Shown here one piece after another: positions 20,371 through 30,963 of a stretch of 64,000 bases of DNA. This DNA is from Paenibacillus faecalis (GTDB taxonomy: Bacteria; Bacillota; Bacilli; Paenibacillales; Paenibacillaceae), in assembly GCF_900289175.1 (NCBI RefSeq), contig NZ_LT985747.1, positions 1,671,851-1,735,850 of the forward strand. Reading direction: 5' to 3'. Positions within the stretch are counted from its first letter, which is position 1. Each line of letters begins with the position of its first letter. The translations under genes were made by a program, and so were the position numbers. The notes under the pieces are model-generated. The model had not been told where the DNA came from, made no database searches, and saw only the letters and a list, made by a program, of their open reading frames with translations.

Positions 20371-20410
20371 AAAGAACCGAAGCCCTTGCTATCATAGGCT
20401 TCGGTTCTTT
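20371..20410. terminator. Bidirectional terminator between the reductase and uvrA
   Basis: A perfect 14-bp stem AAAGAACCGAAGCC (20371-20384) / GGCTTCGGTTCTTT (20397-20410). It serves the plus-strand reductase and the convergent minus-strand uvrA, whose side reads TTCTTTTTC after the stem. Confidence 0.9.
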
Positions 20411-20475
20411 GATGTTAATAGAGTGCTTTTCAGCTCTGTATGATCACTCGTCACACATCGCTTCTTAGCTTAAGC

Positions 20476-23361
20476 TTACTTCGCTGCTGACTCCTCTTTC
20501 ACCACTTCTTCTTGATTCAAGCTTTTCGTTCGCTGCGTATCCCGCTCCAGAACCGGCTTCAAGTAGCGGCCCGTATAAGATTCCGGGACCTGTACAATCT
20601 GCTCCGGTGTCCCGGTAGCAATAATGGTACCGCCACCGCTGCCACCTTCTGGACCCAGGTCGATCAAATAGTCCGCCGTCTTGATCACATCCAGATTATG
20701 CTCGATGACGAGGACCGTTTCACCGGAGTCCACCAGTCGATGCAGTACGGTGAGCAAACGGTCGATATCATCCACATGCAAACCTGTTGTCGGCTCATCC
20801 AGAATATACATCGTTTTGCCTGTGCTGCGGCGATACAGCTCAGAGGCAAGCTTCACCCGCTGGGCTTCACCGCCGGACAGCGTCGTTGCCGGCTGACCCA
20901 ATTTAATGTAACCAAGCCCCACATCCATCAACGTCTGCAGCTTCCGGTGAATCCTTGGAATGTTAATGAAAAACTCCGTCGCATCTTCCACGGTCATCTC
21001 CAGCACATCGGAAATACTCTTTCCTTTGTACTTCACTTCCAGCGTTTCGCGGTTGTACCGTTTTCCTTTACATACTTCACACGGCACATAAATATCCGGC
21101 AGGAAATGCATCTCAATCTTAATGATTCCGTCACCGCGGCAGGCTTCGCAGCGGCCACCCTTGACGTTAAAACTGAAGCGTCCTTTCTTATAGCCGCGAA
21201 TCTTCGCTTCGTTCGTCTGGGAGAAAATATCGCGAATGTCATCGAACACCCCGGTATAGGTTGCCGGGTTGGAGCGCGGCGTCCGTCCAATCGGAGACTG
21301 GTCAATGTCAATCACCTTGTCGATATGTTCCAGACCGCGCATTTCCCGATACTGCCCCGGACGAACCCGCGCCTTGTTCAAGTCACGCGCCAGTGTTTTG
21401 TACAAAATTTCATTCACAAGTGTCGATTTGCCAGAGCCGGACACACCCGTAACAACGCTAAAGACACCGATCGGAATTTTGACATTAATATTTTTCAGGT
21501 TATTCTCCTTCGCTCCCCGGATATCGAGCCAGCGGTTATCCGTCTTACGTCGCTTGCTGTTCACCGGAATGAACTTGCGTCCGCTCAAATACTGCCCTGT
21601 CAAGGAGTTCTCGTCTTCCATGATCTCTTTCGGAGTGCCTTGCGCAATAATTTGACCGCCATGAATCCCCGCACCCGGACCGATGTCAATGATGTAATCA
21701 GCCGCCATCATCGTATCCTCGTCATGCTCTACAACGATCAGCGTGTTGCCGAGATCACGCATATGCTCCAGCGTTGAGATCAGACGATCATTATCCCGTT
21801 GATGCAAACCGATGCTTGGCTCATCCAAAATATACAGCACACCCATCAGGCTTGAGCCGATCTGGGTAGCAAGCCGTATACGCTGGGCTTCCCCGCCCGA
21901 CAGCGTACCGGCTGAACGACTCAGTGTTAAATAATCCAAACCAACGTTAACCAAAAAGCCCAGGCGACTGTTAATCTCTTTCAGAATCAAATTCGCTATT
22001 TGCTGCTCTTTCGGAGAGAGCTTCAGGTTTTCAAAGAAATTTCTTGCTTCCCCGATCGACAGACTTGTAGCATACGCCATATTCTGATCATTAATTGTTA
22101 CAGCCAGACTCTCCTTGCGAAGACGATGCCCCTTGCACACATCACAAGGCTTGTTGCTCATGTATCCTTCAATATATTCACGAATCCCTTCGGAATTCGT
22201 ATCCCGATAACGACGTTCCAGATTCGGAATAATCCCCTCAAACGTAACAAACGCTTCCTTGCGCTGCCCAAAATCATTTTCATACTTGAAATGCACCTTC
22301 TGATTGCCCGTTCCGTACAACAATTTATCCATCTGATCTGGACTTAGCTCGCTTACCGGAACATCCTGCGGAATGTTGTAGTGCTCACACACAGATCGAA
22401 GAAACTGCGGATAGTAATTGGATGTTCCCCCAGCCCATGCTTGGAAAGCCCCCTCTTCAATACTTTTACTCGTATCCGGGATAAGCAGGTCAGGGTCTAC
22501 GATCATCTCCACACCCAAGCCGTCACAATCAGGACATGCCCCGAACGGTGTATTAAAAGAAAACATCCGCGGAGACAGCTCTTCCATACTGAACCCGCAA
22601 ACCGGGCAGGCAAAATTGGAGCTGAACCGCAGCTCCTCTTGGCCGATAATATCTACCAGAAGCTGTCCTCCCGACAAATTCAGCGCCGTCTCGATTGAAT
22701 CCGCCAAACGGGCTTCAACGTCAGGCTTGACCACAATTCGGTCAACGACAACTTCGATCGTATGCTTCTTGTTCTTCTCCAGCTCAATCGTTTCCGAAAG
22801 GTCCCGCAGCTCACCATCCACCCGCACACGTACGAAGCCCTGCTTCGCAATGTCAGCAAGCAAATTCTTGTGTTCACCTTTCCGGCCGGAAACAAGCGGA
22901 GCCAGAATTTGCAAACGCGTCTTCTCGGGATATTGCATAATACGATCCACCATTTGCTCTACCGTCTGGGACGTAATCTCAATACCATGCTCCGGACAAT
23001 GAGGGTGGCCTATGCGGGCAAACAGCAACCGGAGATAATCATAAATTTCCGTAACGGTTCCTACTGTGGAACGAGGGTTACGGCTTGTCGTCTTCTGGTC
23101 AATCGATATGGCTGGAGACAGTCCATCGATGGAATCGACATCGGGCTTCTCCATCTGTCCTAAAAACTGACGGGCATACGCGGACAGTGATTCCACATAA
23201 CGGCGTTGCCCTTCCGCATAAATCGTATCAAACGCAAGCGATGATTTACCTGAACCACTCAATCCTGTCAACACAACAAAGCGGTCTCTCGGAATCGTTA
23301 CGTCGACATTCTTCAAATTATGGGCACGCGCACCCTTGATTACAATATTCTCACTTGCCAA
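20476..23361 (-). CDS. uvrA: Excinuclease ABC subunit A, UvrA
   Basis: The damage-sensing ATPase of nucleotide excision repair; dimeric, loads UvrB. 961 residues with two ABC modules: Walker [13 protein letters not shown] (near 33) and [12 protein letters not shown] (near 643), two LSGGEAQR signatures (near 490 and 832), and two zinc modules (CPVCGF near 254; CEACRGDG...CEVC near 742). The start is a TTG, with GAGGAG 11 nt upstream; no better in-frame start is visible. It lies 134 bp after uvrB on the same strand. That gap holds a hairpin (23422-23449) that may tune uvrA expression. Confidence 0.96.
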   Translation of the reverse strand: MASENIVIKGARAHNLKNVDVTIPRDRFVVLTGLSGSGKSSLAFDTIYAEGQRRYVESLSAYARQFLGQMEKPDVDSIDGLSPAISIDQKTTSRNPRSTVGTVTEIYDYLRLLFARIGHPHCPEHGIEITSQTVEQMVDRIMQYPEKTRLQILAPLVSGRKGEHKNLLADIAKQGFVRVRVDGELRDLSETIELEKNKKHTIEVVVDRIVVKPDVEARLADSIETALNLSGGQLLVDIIGQEELRFSSNFACPVCGFSMEELSPRMFSFNTPFGACPDCDGLGVEMIVDPDLLIPDTSKSIEEGAFQAWAGGTSNYYPQFLRSVCEHYNIPQDVPVSELSPDQMDKLLYGTGNQKVHFKYENDFGQRKEAFVTFEGIIPNLERRYRDTNSEGIREYIEGYMSNKPCDVCKGHRLRKESLAVTINDQNMAYATSLSIGEARNFFENLKLSPKEQQIANLILKEINSRLGFLVNVGLDYLTLSRSAGTLSGGEAQRIRLATQIGSSLMGVLYILDEPSIGLHQRDNDRLISTLEHMRDLGNTLIVVEHDEDTMMAADYIIDIGPGAGIHGGQIIAQGTPKEIMEDENSLTGQYLSGRKFIPVNSKRRKTDNRWLDIRGAKENNLKNINVKIPIGVFSVVTGVSGSGKSTLVNEILYKTLARDLNKARVRPGQYREMRGLEHIDKVIDIDQSPIGRTPRSNPATYTGVFDDIRDIFSQTNEAKIRGYKKGRFSFNVKGGRCEACRGDGIIKIEMHFLPDIYVPCEVCKGKRYNRETLEVKYKGKSISDVLEMTVEDATEFFINIPRIHRKLQTLMDVGLGYIKLGQPATTLSGGEAQRVKLASELYRRSTGKTMYILDEPTTGLHVDDIDRLLTVLHRLVDSGETVLVIEHNLDVIKTADYLIDLGPEGGSGGGTIIATGTPEQIVQVPESYTGRYLKPVLERDTQRTKSLNQEEVVKEESAAK

Positions 23362-23421
23362 AAGATATCATCTCCTCACTGCTTACTCAGCCAAACTATA
23401 ATTTCTTCTTATATCCCTACA

Positions 23422-23449
23422 AAGAGAACGACCATTCGGCCGTTCTCTT
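23422..23449 (-). other. Hairpin between uvrB and uvrA
   Basis: A perfect 9-bp stem AAGAGAACG / CGTTCTCTT with a 10-nt loop. On the minus strand it is followed by TTGTAGGG rather than a T run, so it is more likely an mRNA processing or stability element than a full terminator. Confidence 0.5.
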
Positions 23450-23495
23450 GCATTTGTTCCATCATTTCAGGGCATTTCATACATTCGAGAGCGAA

Positions 23496-25487
23496 TTATT
23501 CAGCCTTTAGCTCCAGGAGCGCATCGCGAAGCTCTGCAGCACGTTCAAACTGAAGATTCTTCGCAGCTTCTTTCATTTCCGCCTCCAACCGCTCAATGAC
23601 CGATTGACGCTCCTTCTTGGACATCTTGCCGGCATTGCCTGCCAGGTAGTCCGCCTTGCTCTCGGCTACCTTCGTCGCCTCGATGACATCACGCACCTTC
23701 TTGCGGATCGTTTGCGGCGTAATGCCATGCTTCTCGTTGTGCGCAACCTGAACACTCCGGCGACGCTCCGTTTCCTTAATCGCCCTGTCCATGGAATCGG
23801 TAATCTTGTCAGCATACATAATTACCCGGCCATCCGCGTTCCGGGCCGCCCGGCCAATCGTCTGGATAAGCGAGCGGTCGGACCGAAGAAAGCCTTCCTT
23901 GTCAGCGTCCAATATGGCAACCAAAGATACCTCGGGAAGATCAAGGCCTTCCCGCAGCAGGTTAATACCGACAAGCACATGAAATGTACCGAGCCGAAGA
24001 TCTCTCAATATTTGCATCCGCTCGAATGTTTTAATATCGGAGTGCAAATAACGAACCTTGATTCCAATCTCTTTCAAGTAATCGGTCAAATCCTCGGCCA
24101 TCTTCTTCGTAAGCGTAGTAACAAGCACCCGCTCATCGCGCTCTATCCGTTCATGAACTTCGTGGATCAAGTCGTCGATCTGGCCTTCTGTCGGCCTTAC
24201 ATCGATCAGCGGATCAAGAAGTCCGGTCGGACGTATAATTTGCTCTACCATGGTGTCGCAGTGCTCCAGCTCATACGGCCCTGGTGTTGCAGAAACATAT
24301 ATAATCTGGTTGATTTTCGATTCGAATTCTTCAAACATCAACGGCCGATTGTCGAGTGCTGACGGAAGACGAAATCCATGCTCCACCAGAACGGTTTTAC
24401 GAGCGCGGTCACCGTTATACATCGCCCGAATCTGCGGTAATGTTACGTGAGACTCGTCCACAACGATCAACATATCGTCAGGGAAGTAATCCAATAGTGT
24501 ATACGGCGTTGCCCCCCGCTCCCGAAACGTCAGCGGTCCGGAATAGTTCTCGATCCCGGAACAGAACCCGACTTCCTGCATCATCTCAATATCATAACGC
24601 GTACGCTGTTCCAACCGCTGCGCCTCCAGCAGCTTGCCCTCAGAACGCAGTGCAGCGAGCCGCTCTTCCAGCTCTCGCTCGATATTAACAAGCGCAGCTT
24701 TCATCGTCTCCTCACGGGTAACGAAGTGAGATGCCGGAAAGATCGCAACGTGTTCGCGTTCGCCGATCAGCTCGCCCGTCAGAACGTCGATCTCGGTAAT
24801 TCGCTCAATCTCGTCACCGAACAGCTCCACACGAACGGCGTGCTCCCCTTTCGAAGCCGGGAAGATTTCAATAACGTCACCACGCACGCGGAACGTACCA
24901 CGTACGAAATTGATATCGTTACGCTGATATTGAATATCAACAAGCCGCGACAAAATCTGATTGCGCGGCTTTTCCATACCTACCCGAAGCGAGAGCAGCA
25001 TCTCTCCATACTCCTGCGGCGAACCCAAACCATATATACAGGACACACTTGCCACAATAATAACGTCCCGCCGCTCGAATAACGAGCTCGTAGCAGAGTG
25101 CCGCAGTTTATCAATCTCTTCATTAATGCTTGAATCCTTCTCAATGTACGTATCCGAAGAAGGAATATACGCTTCCGGCTGATAGTAATCATAGTAGCTC
25201 ACAAAATAATCAACCGAGTTGTTTGGAAAAAATTCCTTAAACTCGCTTGCCAGCTGTGCGGCAAGCGTCTTGTTATGCGCAATGACCAGCGTAGGACGGT
25301 TTAACTTGGCGATGGTCTGCGCGATTGTAAACGTCTTTCCTGTCCCGGTAGCACCGAGCAGCGTCTGGTGCTTCTTACCTTTCTTTACCCCTTCAACCAA
25401 TTCGGCAATCGCCTTGGGCTGATCACCCTGAGGCTGAAATTCCGACTTAAGTTCAAAGGATTTCGTACTGACAACGATATCACTCAT
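23496..25487 (-). CDS. uvrB: Excinuclease ABC subunit B, UvrB
   Basis: A helicase-like damage-verification subunit of nucleotide excision repair, acting between UvrA and UvrC. 663 residues: Walker [15 protein letters not shown] (near 42), the beta-hairpin region [12 protein letters not shown] (near 98), DEAH-type [11 protein letters not shown] (near 340), motif [12 protein letters not shown] (near 540) and a C-terminal UVR domain (about 622-660, ending in [15 protein letters not shown]) for UvrC binding. The ATG is preceded by AAGGGTGA at about 10 nt. It is first in uvrB-uvrA, with a SigA promoter and a LexA-like site upstream, divergent from the stator genes. Confidence 0.96.
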   Translation of the reverse strand: MSDIVVSTKSFELKSEFQPQGDQPKAIAELVEGVKKGKKHQTLLGATGTGKTFTIAQTIAKLNRPTLVIAHNKTLAAQLASEFKEFFPNNSVDYFVSYYDYYQPEAYIPSSDTYIEKDSSINEEIDKLRHSATSSLFERRDVIIVASVSCIYGLGSPQEYGEMLLSLRVGMEKPRNQILSRLVDIQYQRNDINFVRGTFRVRGDVIEIFPASKGEHAVRVELFGDEIERITEIDVLTGELIGEREHVAIFPASHFVTREETMKAALVNIERELEERLAALRSEGKLLEAQRLEQRTRYDIEMMQEVGFCSGIENYSGPLTFRERGATPYTLLDYFPDDMLIVVDESHVTLPQIRAMYNGDRARKTVLVEHGFRLPSALDNRPLMFEEFESKINQIIYVSATPGPYELEHCDTMVEQIIRPTGLLDPLIDVRPTEGQIDDLIHEVHERIERDERVLVTTLTKKMAEDLTDYLKEIGIKVRYLHSDIKTFERMQILRDLRLGTFHVLVGINLLREGLDLPEVSLVAILDADKEGFLRSDRSLIQTIGRAARNADGRVIMYADKITDSMDRAIKETERRRSVQVAHNEKHGITPQTIRKKVRDVIEATKVAESKADYLAGNAGKMSKKERQSVIERLEAEMKEAAKNLQFERAAELRDALLELKAE

Positions 25488-25593
25488 TTGTCCAAAATCA
25501 CCCTTATCGTCTAGAATAGGTATATTAAAGGTTTTGTCGAATGGTCCCGATAATATATAAAGGGAAACTCTTCCCTGAACATCCAGTAAATAA

Positions 25594-25605
25594 GAATACT
25601 TGTTC
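25594..25605. promoter_or_regulatory. LexA (DinR)-like box at the uvrB start site
   Basis: GAAT-ACTT-GTTC differs by one base from the Bacillus SOS box core GAAC-N4-GTTC. It sits at about +1 of the uvrB promoter, where a repressor would block initiation. uvrBA is an SOS operon in B. subtilis, which supports the reading. Confidence 0.5.
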
Positions 25606-25612
25606 CCCTACT

Positions 25613-25641
25613 ATTATACTCTGTTCGTTTTTTCTATGCAA
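25613..25641 (-). promoter_or_regulatory. SigA promoter of uvrB-uvrA
   Basis: Minus strand TTGCAT (25636-25641), 17-bp spacer, perfect TATAAT (25613-25618). Confidence 0.8.
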
Positions 25642-25688
25642 ACACTATGATAAACCATTTTATATAAATAAGGAGATGATTTAATTCT

Positions 25689-26486
25689 ATGGATTTAACT
25701 ACCGCGATCGGGATTATAGCAGGACTTATAGCGCTGGTGGGAGGTTTCTTATGGGAAGGCGGTAATCTGAGCGGGCTGCTGCAAGGCGCCGCCGCGCTAA
25801 TTGTATTTGGCGGCACCATTGCCGCGGTCATTATCAGCTTCCCTGGGTCCCGGCTGCGCAAAATTCCAGAGGGCCTCAAAGTCGCCTTTGGCCGCCGCAC
25901 CCATTCCACTGAAGACCTCATTGAAGATATTGTCAGCATGGCATCCATCGCTCGCAGACAGGGGGTACTTGCCCTGGAACAGATTTCCTCCGATCACCCG
26001 GACCCTTTTTTGCGAGAAGGGATGCAGCTGGTTGTTGACGGTACGGATGCCGAGCTCGTCCAGCAAATTCTTGAGCTTGAGATTCAGGCCGCAGAACTCC
26101 AAAACGAAAACCATGCCAAAATATTCGAATCCGCTGGCGGCTACGCTCCAACGATGGGAATTATCGGTACAGTCATGGGCCTGATCCACGTTCTCGGCAG
26201 CCTTCAAGATCCGACCCGGCTCGGTCCATCTATTGCCGTTGCTTTTACGGCCACACTGTATGGTGTTGCAAGTGCCAATATTATCTTTCTTCCCATTGCG
26301 TCCAAAATTAAAGCACGCGGTGAAGAAGAAATTCAAAAAATGGAGCTGCTCCTTGAAGGCGTTCTGGCAGTACAAAACGGGGAACATCCGTTTCTCGTAC
26401 GCAAAAAGCTGGCTACCTATGCTTCCACCCGTTTCTCTCTGATACCGGAAGCAAAGGGGAGGGAGGCTTATGAGACAGCCGATTAG
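25689..26486 (+). CDS. Flagellar motor stator protein, MotA/MotP family
   Basis: The ion-channel stator subunit of the flagellar motor. 265 residues with four membrane segments: about 4-22, 32-50, 145-165 and 180-200. The conserved TM3-TM4 region shows SAGGYAPTMGIIGTVMGLIHVLGSL (near 148-172) and VAFTATLYGVASANIIFLPIA. The large cytoplasmic loop (about 55-140) carries the rotor-contact charges. The ribosome site AAGGAG is unusually far (13 nt) from the ATG at 25689. The next gene overlaps by 17 bp. Whether this is a proton (MotA) or sodium (MotP) stator is not decided by this subunit alone. Confidence 0.88.
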   Translation: MDLTTAIGIIAGLIALVGGFLWEGGNLSGLLQGAAALIVFGGTIAAVIISFPGSRLRKIPEGLKVAFGRRTHSTEDLIEDIVSMASIARRQGVLALEQISSDHPDPFLREGMQLVVDGTDAELVQQILELEIQAAELQNENHAKIFESAGGYAPTMGIIGTVMGLIHVLGSLQDPTRLGPSIAVAFTATLYGVASANIIFLPIASKIKARGEEEIQKMELLLEGVLAVQNGEHPFLVRKKLATYASTRFSLIPEAKGREAYETAD

Positions 26487-27252
26487 AAGAAGACGACGCA
26501 AGCGAAGCGCTCAAGGTGACCAACGGGACCGTTGGATGATTACATATGCCGATCTGATCACCCTTCTGCTGATCTTTTTTGTCGTCATGTATGCGATGAG
26601 TTCACCAAATACAGAAAAGTACAAGCTTGTCAGCGATTCGCTGCAATCCACTTTTCAGAGCGGAGATTCCATCCTAGAGATGGGCTCTGGCTTGACGGGT
26701 ACGCAAGACACCGAGAGACACAAAAATCCCCCGGCAGACTCTATGGGAGAAAACGAGCCATTGAGCGAAAGAGAGCTTGCGTTCAGAAAGCAGGAAGAAG
26801 AACTGACGGAATTTATGAATATCATTGAGCAATATGTGAAGGATAATAAACTTGAAAACGATATTTTCATTTCGGATGAGCCTCAAGGCATAGCGATTAC
26901 GCTCAGCGACCGTTTCTTGTTCGATCCCGGTCAAGCCGATCTGAAACAAGGCGCTGCTCCGGTGCTCGGCAAGCTAGCCAGCCTGTTCCGTGATCTCAAT
27001 ATGACCGTCAGCATCGAGGGGCATACCGACAACGTGCCCGCCGGGCCTTACTACAAGGACAATTGGGAGCTTTCCGGTGCTCGCGCCATGTCGGTGCTCC
27101 GTTATTTTATTGAGGTAAGCAAGCTGAGTCCCGACATATTTCAATATGCAGGGTATGCCGACACCCGCCCAGCCGCCGATAACAGCACCCCTGAAGGACG
27201 GCAGAAAAACCGCCGAGTCGAAATTACGGTGCTCCGACAGCTGCAGCAGTAA
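26470..27252 (+). CDS. Flagellar motor stator protein, MotB/MotS family
   Basis: The peptidoglycan-anchoring stator subunit. 260 residues: basic cytoplasmic tail (RRRRKRSAQ), a single membrane helix with the ion-binding Asp in ITYADLITLLLIFFVVMYAM (near 27-46), a plug/linker (about 50-125) and a C-terminal OmpA domain (about 140-255) with SIEGHTDNVPAG (near 181) and YADTRPAADNSTPEGRQKNRRVEI. The residue after the Asp is Leu, as in B. subtilis MotS rather than MotB, a mild hint toward sodium coupling. It overlaps the upstream stator gene by 17 bp with its own GGAGG site. Confidence 0.9.
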   Translation: MRQPIRRRRRKRSAQGDQRDRWMITYADLITLLLIFFVVMYAMSSPNTEKYKLVSDSLQSTFQSGDSILEMGSGLTGTQDTERHKNPPADSMGENEPLSERELAFRKQEEELTEFMNIIEQYVKDNKLENDIFISDEPQGIAITLSDRFLFDPGQADLKQGAAPVLGKLASLFRDLNMTVSIEGHTDNVPAGPYYKDNWELSGARAMSVLRYFIEVSKLSPDIFQYAGYADTRPAADNSTPEGRQKNRRVEITVLRQLQQ

Positions 27253-27317
27253 TCTTTTCGAGTGACCGCAGCAATACAGTATCGGAGACAAGGATTTCTT
27301 TTCTCTGATAAAACCGA

Positions 27318-27369
27318 AAGAAGTAACCCAACCAGGCCATCAACCTGTAGCGGGTTACTTCTTTTTTTC
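27318..27369 (+). terminator. Terminator of the stator operon
   Basis: A perfect 12-bp stem AAGAAGTAACCC (27318-27329) / GGGTTACTTCTT (27352-27363), then TTTTTT. Confidence 0.92.
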
Positions 27370-27384
27370 GTGCACGGAAAGCGA

Positions 27385-27792
27385 TCAGGAAAGCTCGCCT
27401 TGCTCCTCCTGCTCCGTTTTGTTAAATAAGGAAACGATAGAAAACAGAATAAAGGATGCGATGAGAATGCCCCAGGTTAAATCCTTGGTGTAAAAATAGA
27501 GCAAGCCGCAGATCAACAGTCCGCTGACGTTAAAAATAACGAGTTTCTTGGCAGAACGGTTCCCGACCATCCTGGATATGAAAAACTGAAACAGACTTAT
27601 CAAGATATGAAGCAAATAAAACGCCAGAAACAAAAAGGTTACATCCGCAAAACCGACCGGATCACCTAAATATGCCGTTTCTTCTTTAAGAAGAGAAGCA
27701 TCTACATTGGCAACAATATAGCTGTACACTACACTAAGTAAAATAGAGGGCACACTAATATTAAAAAAAAGCTCCCTGGCTAACTTATTCAT
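27385..27792 (-). CDS. Hypothetical four-helix membrane protein
   Basis: 135 residues with four hydrophobic segments (about 10-28, 48-70, 82-100 and 105-122) and a short acidic tail (KTEQEEQGELS). I do not recognise a named family and no catalytic residues stand out. The start has AAGGAGAAT close upstream. It is convergent with the stator operon and separated from minJ by that gene's terminator. A 19-bp palindrome at 27838-27856 lies about 45 bp upstream of its start and may be an operator. Confidence 0.65.
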   Translation of the reverse strand: MNKLARELFFNISVPSILLSVVYSYIVANVDASLLKEETAYLGDPVGFADVTFLFLAFYLLHILISLFQFFISRMVGNRSAKKLVIFNVSGLLICGLLYFYTKDLTWGILIASFILFSIVSLFNKTEQEEQGELS

Positions 27793-27837
27793 ATAATTCT
27801 CCTTCCTGGCAACTTGAATGCAAGGTATATGATCAGC

Positions 27838-27856
27838 TTATTACAATAAGTAATAA
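27838..27856. promoter_or_regulatory. 19-bp palindrome upstream of the small membrane gene
   Basis: TTATTAC-AATAA-GTAATAA, perfect 7-bp arms around a 5-bp centre, between the minJ terminator and the gene at 27385-27792. Being AT-rich and near the probable promoter, it is a candidate operator. No regulator is assigned. Confidence 0.35.
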
Positions 27857-27861
27857 ACTGC

Positions 27862-27913
27862 AAAAAAAAGAAACGCCTTTATCCCCCATTCACCCGGGAA
27901 AAGTGCGTTTCTT
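27862..27913 (-). terminator. Terminator of minJ
   Basis: Stem AAGAAACGC (27868-27876) / GCGTTTCTT (27905-27913) followed on the minus strand by TTTTTTTT. Confidence 0.88.
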
Positions 27914-27976
27914 CAAGAAATATTCATATTTTATAGACGAAACGCAACCATTTATCACTGCATAAGTCCGGACACT

Positions 27977-29296
27977 CTATATTTCAAGCGTTTCCGAATT
28001 GCTCGGGGCTGTGCCGGCTGGTTCGTCTTTCATCTTGTTTATTATATTCAGCTTCATGCCAAGCAGAGCGAACACAGTGAGCGGCTTTCTCTTCGCCGCC
28101 AGATGATCATCCGGATCAGGGGCAACGATCGCTCCGAGCTGATGGTGATCACCCGCATAAATCGCACGCTGCATAAATTTGCTCTCCCCTTGGTGGTTTA
28201 GAACTTCCAGCTTGCAAAACGCCGGGTTCTGACGGAGGGCAACATGCAGTTGGTCTTTGGTATGCACCATGGTTCCATTCGCTTTAAGGATCGTCTCACC
28301 TGCCAAGATGCCCATCTCCTCAGCGGGGCTTCCCGGGAGCACCGTCAGCACACGTAGACCTTTGGGCGGATGCACAAAAACAGGGCTGCGCTGAGATTCT
28401 TCGTATTGACTGTACCAGGTCAGTCCTTCATGCAAAATCCATGCTGCTAGAGCGGCAACAATCATAAGCGGAAACCACCATTCAGCAAGCAAACTTAATA
28501 TAAGCAGCACCGAACTGTAAATAACCAGTCTCTTCGATGTAATGGCAGCCTTTTGCTTCGGAAGCATGCTATGCGTCATTTCGCCAAAGCCGATCAAAAC
28601 AGGAAGCACCATAATACTGAATCCGCCGCTCCAGACCCCTTCTGCGCCAAAAAACGGTGTCCAGGGCAATGTTATGCTGCCGCCCGAAGCCGGTATGAGC
28701 AAGAATAGGGGCAGCGGCCAGAAACTTCGCATGTTATAACCGCCAACCAGCTTTCCTCGTTTCCCTTCCAGAAACAGAGGCGATGAAAACTTCGTGCCCT
28801 GCAAAACAAGGAGCGCCGCTTCAGCAAAATGAAGCACAGCCGCCAGTGCAAGCAAAGACGGGATATCGAGGCTGTTGATCGCAGCTTGCGCGCTTCCCAA
28901 AACACCTTCAGGCTGCCAATGTGGAAACCAGCTTAATACGAATTGAACGATGCCGAGCACAGCGATGGAATATGCAAAGCATAGAAATCTTATCCGGAAC
29001 AACATAAGCACTAGTGCAGTGACCCATATACAAATGACGCCGGCCAAGGTCAAAGTTGTACCGAGAAAAGCCATAACGATCGAAACAGCAGTCCCGGCAA
29101 CAAGACCTCCAAGAAATGTCCTCCATGTCTGAATTCCCCAACCGTTCACACGTACGTGAAACAGCTTTCGTTCCATCATCACTTGCCTGCGGTACAAAAG
29201 CGCAATGAAAACGATAGAAATATAATAAAACGGCTGTATTAACAGCTGTAATCCTGCATCCAACCCAAGCCACAACAACTCTTTGGCTGTTTCCAA
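27977..29296 (-). CDS. minJ: MinJ-like polytopic membrane protein with C-terminal PDZ domain
   Basis: 439 residues: about eight or nine membrane helices over residues 10-305, then a cytoplasmic PDZ domain (about 320-400; GLRVLTVLPGSPAEEMGILAGE near 325). B. subtilis MinJ has this architecture and links MinD to DivIVA at the septum. It also lies near ctpB and ftsEX there, as here, which supports orthology. The start is a TTG with AAGGAG about 12 nt upstream; spacing is long, so the start is not certain. It follows ctpB after a terminator, so it probably relies on read-through or an unseen promoter. Confidence 0.75.
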   Translation of the reverse strand: METAKELLWLGLDAGLQLLIQPFYYISIVFIALLYRRQVMMERKLFHVRVNGWGIQTWRTFLGGLVAGTAVSIVMAFLGTTLTLAGVICIWVTALVLMLFRIRFLCFAYSIAVLGIVQFVLSWFPHWQPEGVLGSAQAAINSLDIPSLLALAAVLHFAEAALLVLQGTKFSSPLFLEGKRGKLVGGYNMRSFWPLPLFLLIPASGGSITLPWTPFFGAEGVWSGGFSIMVLPVLIGFGEMTHSMLPKQKAAITSKRLVIYSSVLLILSLLAEWWFPLMIVAALAAWILHEGLTWYSQYEESQRSPVFVHPPKGLRVLTVLPGSPAEEMGILAGETILKANGTMVHTKDQLHVALRQNPAFCKLEVLNHQGESKFMQRAIYAGDHHQLGAIVAPDPDDHLAAKRKPLTVFALLGMKLNIINKMKDEPAGTAPSNSETLEI

Positions 29297-29341
29297 AAAC
29301 TCGCCACACTCCTTTCTTCAAGGCTTCTAATCAAAAACGAT

Positions 29342-29371
29342 TAAAAAAAAGAAGGCCAAGTTTCAGCCTTC
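29342..29371 (-). terminator. Terminator after ctpB
   Basis: Stem AAGAAGGC / GCCTTCTT directly after the ctpB stop, then TTTTTTTTAATCG on the minus strand. Confidence 0.88.
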
Positions 29372-30853
29372 TTATTTCTTCGACGCCTCTGCCGCAATTT
29401 CCTGCCGAACTTCGGTCAATCCGCGGTTCAATTGATTGTCATTTTTTGGATCACGAATCTTCTCGATCAGCGCAGTCTCCATCGCTTCCGCTGTCTTGGC
29501 ATTCACGATTCCGTCCGCTTTAAGCTTCTGGCTCTTCTGGAAGCTCTTCACTGCTTTTTCTGTCGATCGATCAAAGTAACCGTCCTTCCGGCCGGGCTTA
29601 TGACCAAGCGCATCAAGCATGATTTGAGCACTCTTCACGTCAGCGTTGTTCATGTCATATTTTAATGTTTTCTTCTTATCAATCGGCGCAACCGAGAAGT
29701 AAGCCGGCTGAGCTACCTTTATATCAGGTTCGATTCCTTTTTCATGAATCCATGAACCATCAGGTGTCAACCATTTGGCGATCGTTACCTTGATCAAGCT
29801 TCCGTCTCCAAATTGCTTTTCAAAGCTGGTCTGCACCGTACCTTTTCCAAATGTATTCTCGCCTACCAACACAGCTCCCGCTGATTGCTGAAGCGCACCT
29901 GCCAAAATTTCGGAAGCGCTGGCGCTGCCTTTATTCATCAGCACAGCGATAGGATACGGTTTGGAATCTCCATCAGAAGTATATTTCTTCCGATTTTTGT
30001 TCTTATCCTCAACCTGGACGATCAATTCGCCTTTCGGCACGAATTGCTCTGCAATATCAATGACGACATCAAGCACACCGCCCGGATTATTCCTTACGTC
30101 AATCACAAGTCCTTCCATTCCCTCCTGCTCCAGCTTCTTCAACTCTTCCTTGAAGCGGTCGCCTGTGTTCAGAGAGAACTGTGAGATTTCGATAAAGCCT
30201 ATTTTATTGCTATCCATTGTGGCGGTGACAGTTTCCAAATCTACGTTATCCCGAGTGATAACAAACTCCAATGGCTCGGGTGAACCGGCACGCTTTATTT
30301 TGAGCACCGCCTCTGAACCTTTCGGACCTTTGATCTTGGAAACAGCCTTATTCAGATCCATTCCCTGCAGCGATTCACCATTAACTGATAAAATAATGTC
30401 CTTCGCCCGAAGTCCTGCTTTATCCGCCGGCGATCCTTTAATCGGGGAGACGATCTCTACATTCCCATCTACGGAGGTTACCTCTGCACCGATCCCGCTG
30501 AACGATCCCTCAATGCTTTCTTCAAATTGAGCTGCTGGCACCTTGCTCATGTAGTTAGAATAAGGATCTCCTAAAGAATCCAACATCCCGTTGATTGCTC
30601 CATCAATCAGCTTGTCCCGATTGACGTCTTCATAATAATTGCCTTCGATCAGATCGAGAGCAGTACCGATCTTCTTCGCTTCATCCTGTTCAAGCCCGCC
30701 TTTTTTCATGCTGGCCAGCAGACCTTCCCCGCTGCTAGCACCCGAATCTGCCAAATTTGGTAGTTGGGTGAACGCCATCGTGAGCAGACCTCCGGTGAGC
30801 ATAGCTATCACCATAAGGTATACAACCGTTCTTTTCTTCAATATGGATTTCAC
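29372..30853 (-). CDS. ctpB: Carboxyl-terminal processing protease CtpB-like (S41)
   Basis: 493 residues: N-terminal signal/anchor helix (VVYLMVIAMLTGGLLTMAF, near 10-28), PDZ domain (about 105-185; KGSPADKAGLRAKDIILSVNGE), S41 protease core (about 200-390) with the catalytic Ser in KGSASASEILAGA (near 313) and Lys in FGKGTVQTSF (near 338), and a peptidoglycan-binding domain (about 405-475). It acts outside the membrane; in B. subtilis CtpB feeds the SpoIVFB/sigma-K pathway. Start: a GTG at 30853 is the outermost. The in-frame TTG at 30841 has GGCGGTGA 8 nt upstream and is equally plausible; only four residues differ. It lies 110 bp after the M23 gene. Confidence 0.9.
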   Translation of the reverse strand: MKSILKKRTVVYLMVIAMLTGGLLTMAFTQLPNLADSGASSGEGLLASMKKGGLEQDEAKKIGTALDLIEGNYYEDVNRDKLIDGAINGMLDSLGDPYSNYMSKVPAAQFEESIEGSFSGIGAEVTSVDGNVEIVSPIKGSPADKAGLRAKDIILSVNGESLQGMDLNKAVSKIKGPKGSEAVLKIKRAGSPEPLEFVITRDNVDLETVTATMDSNKIGFIEISQFSLNTGDRFKEELKKLEQEGMEGLVIDVRNNPGGVLDVVIDIAEQFVPKGELIVQVEDKNKNRKKYTSDGDSKPYPIAVLMNKGSASASEILAGALQQSAGAVLVGENTFGKGTVQTSFEKQFGDGSLIKVTIAKWLTPDGSWIHEKGIEPDIKVAQPAYFSVAPIDKKKTLKYDMNNADVKSAQIMLDALGHKPGRKDGYFDRSTEKAVKSFQKSQKLKADGIVNAKTAEAMETALIEKIRDPKNDNQLNRGLTEVRQEIAAEASKK

Positions 30854-30963
30854 CGCCTTTGTATGAATCAGCTCATTTACTTTGCAGCTTCCCAGTCACT
30901 ATACTCATTCTAATATATGATTGACTTCCCGGGAATATTTATACAGCGGCTCTTACTTCCAAA

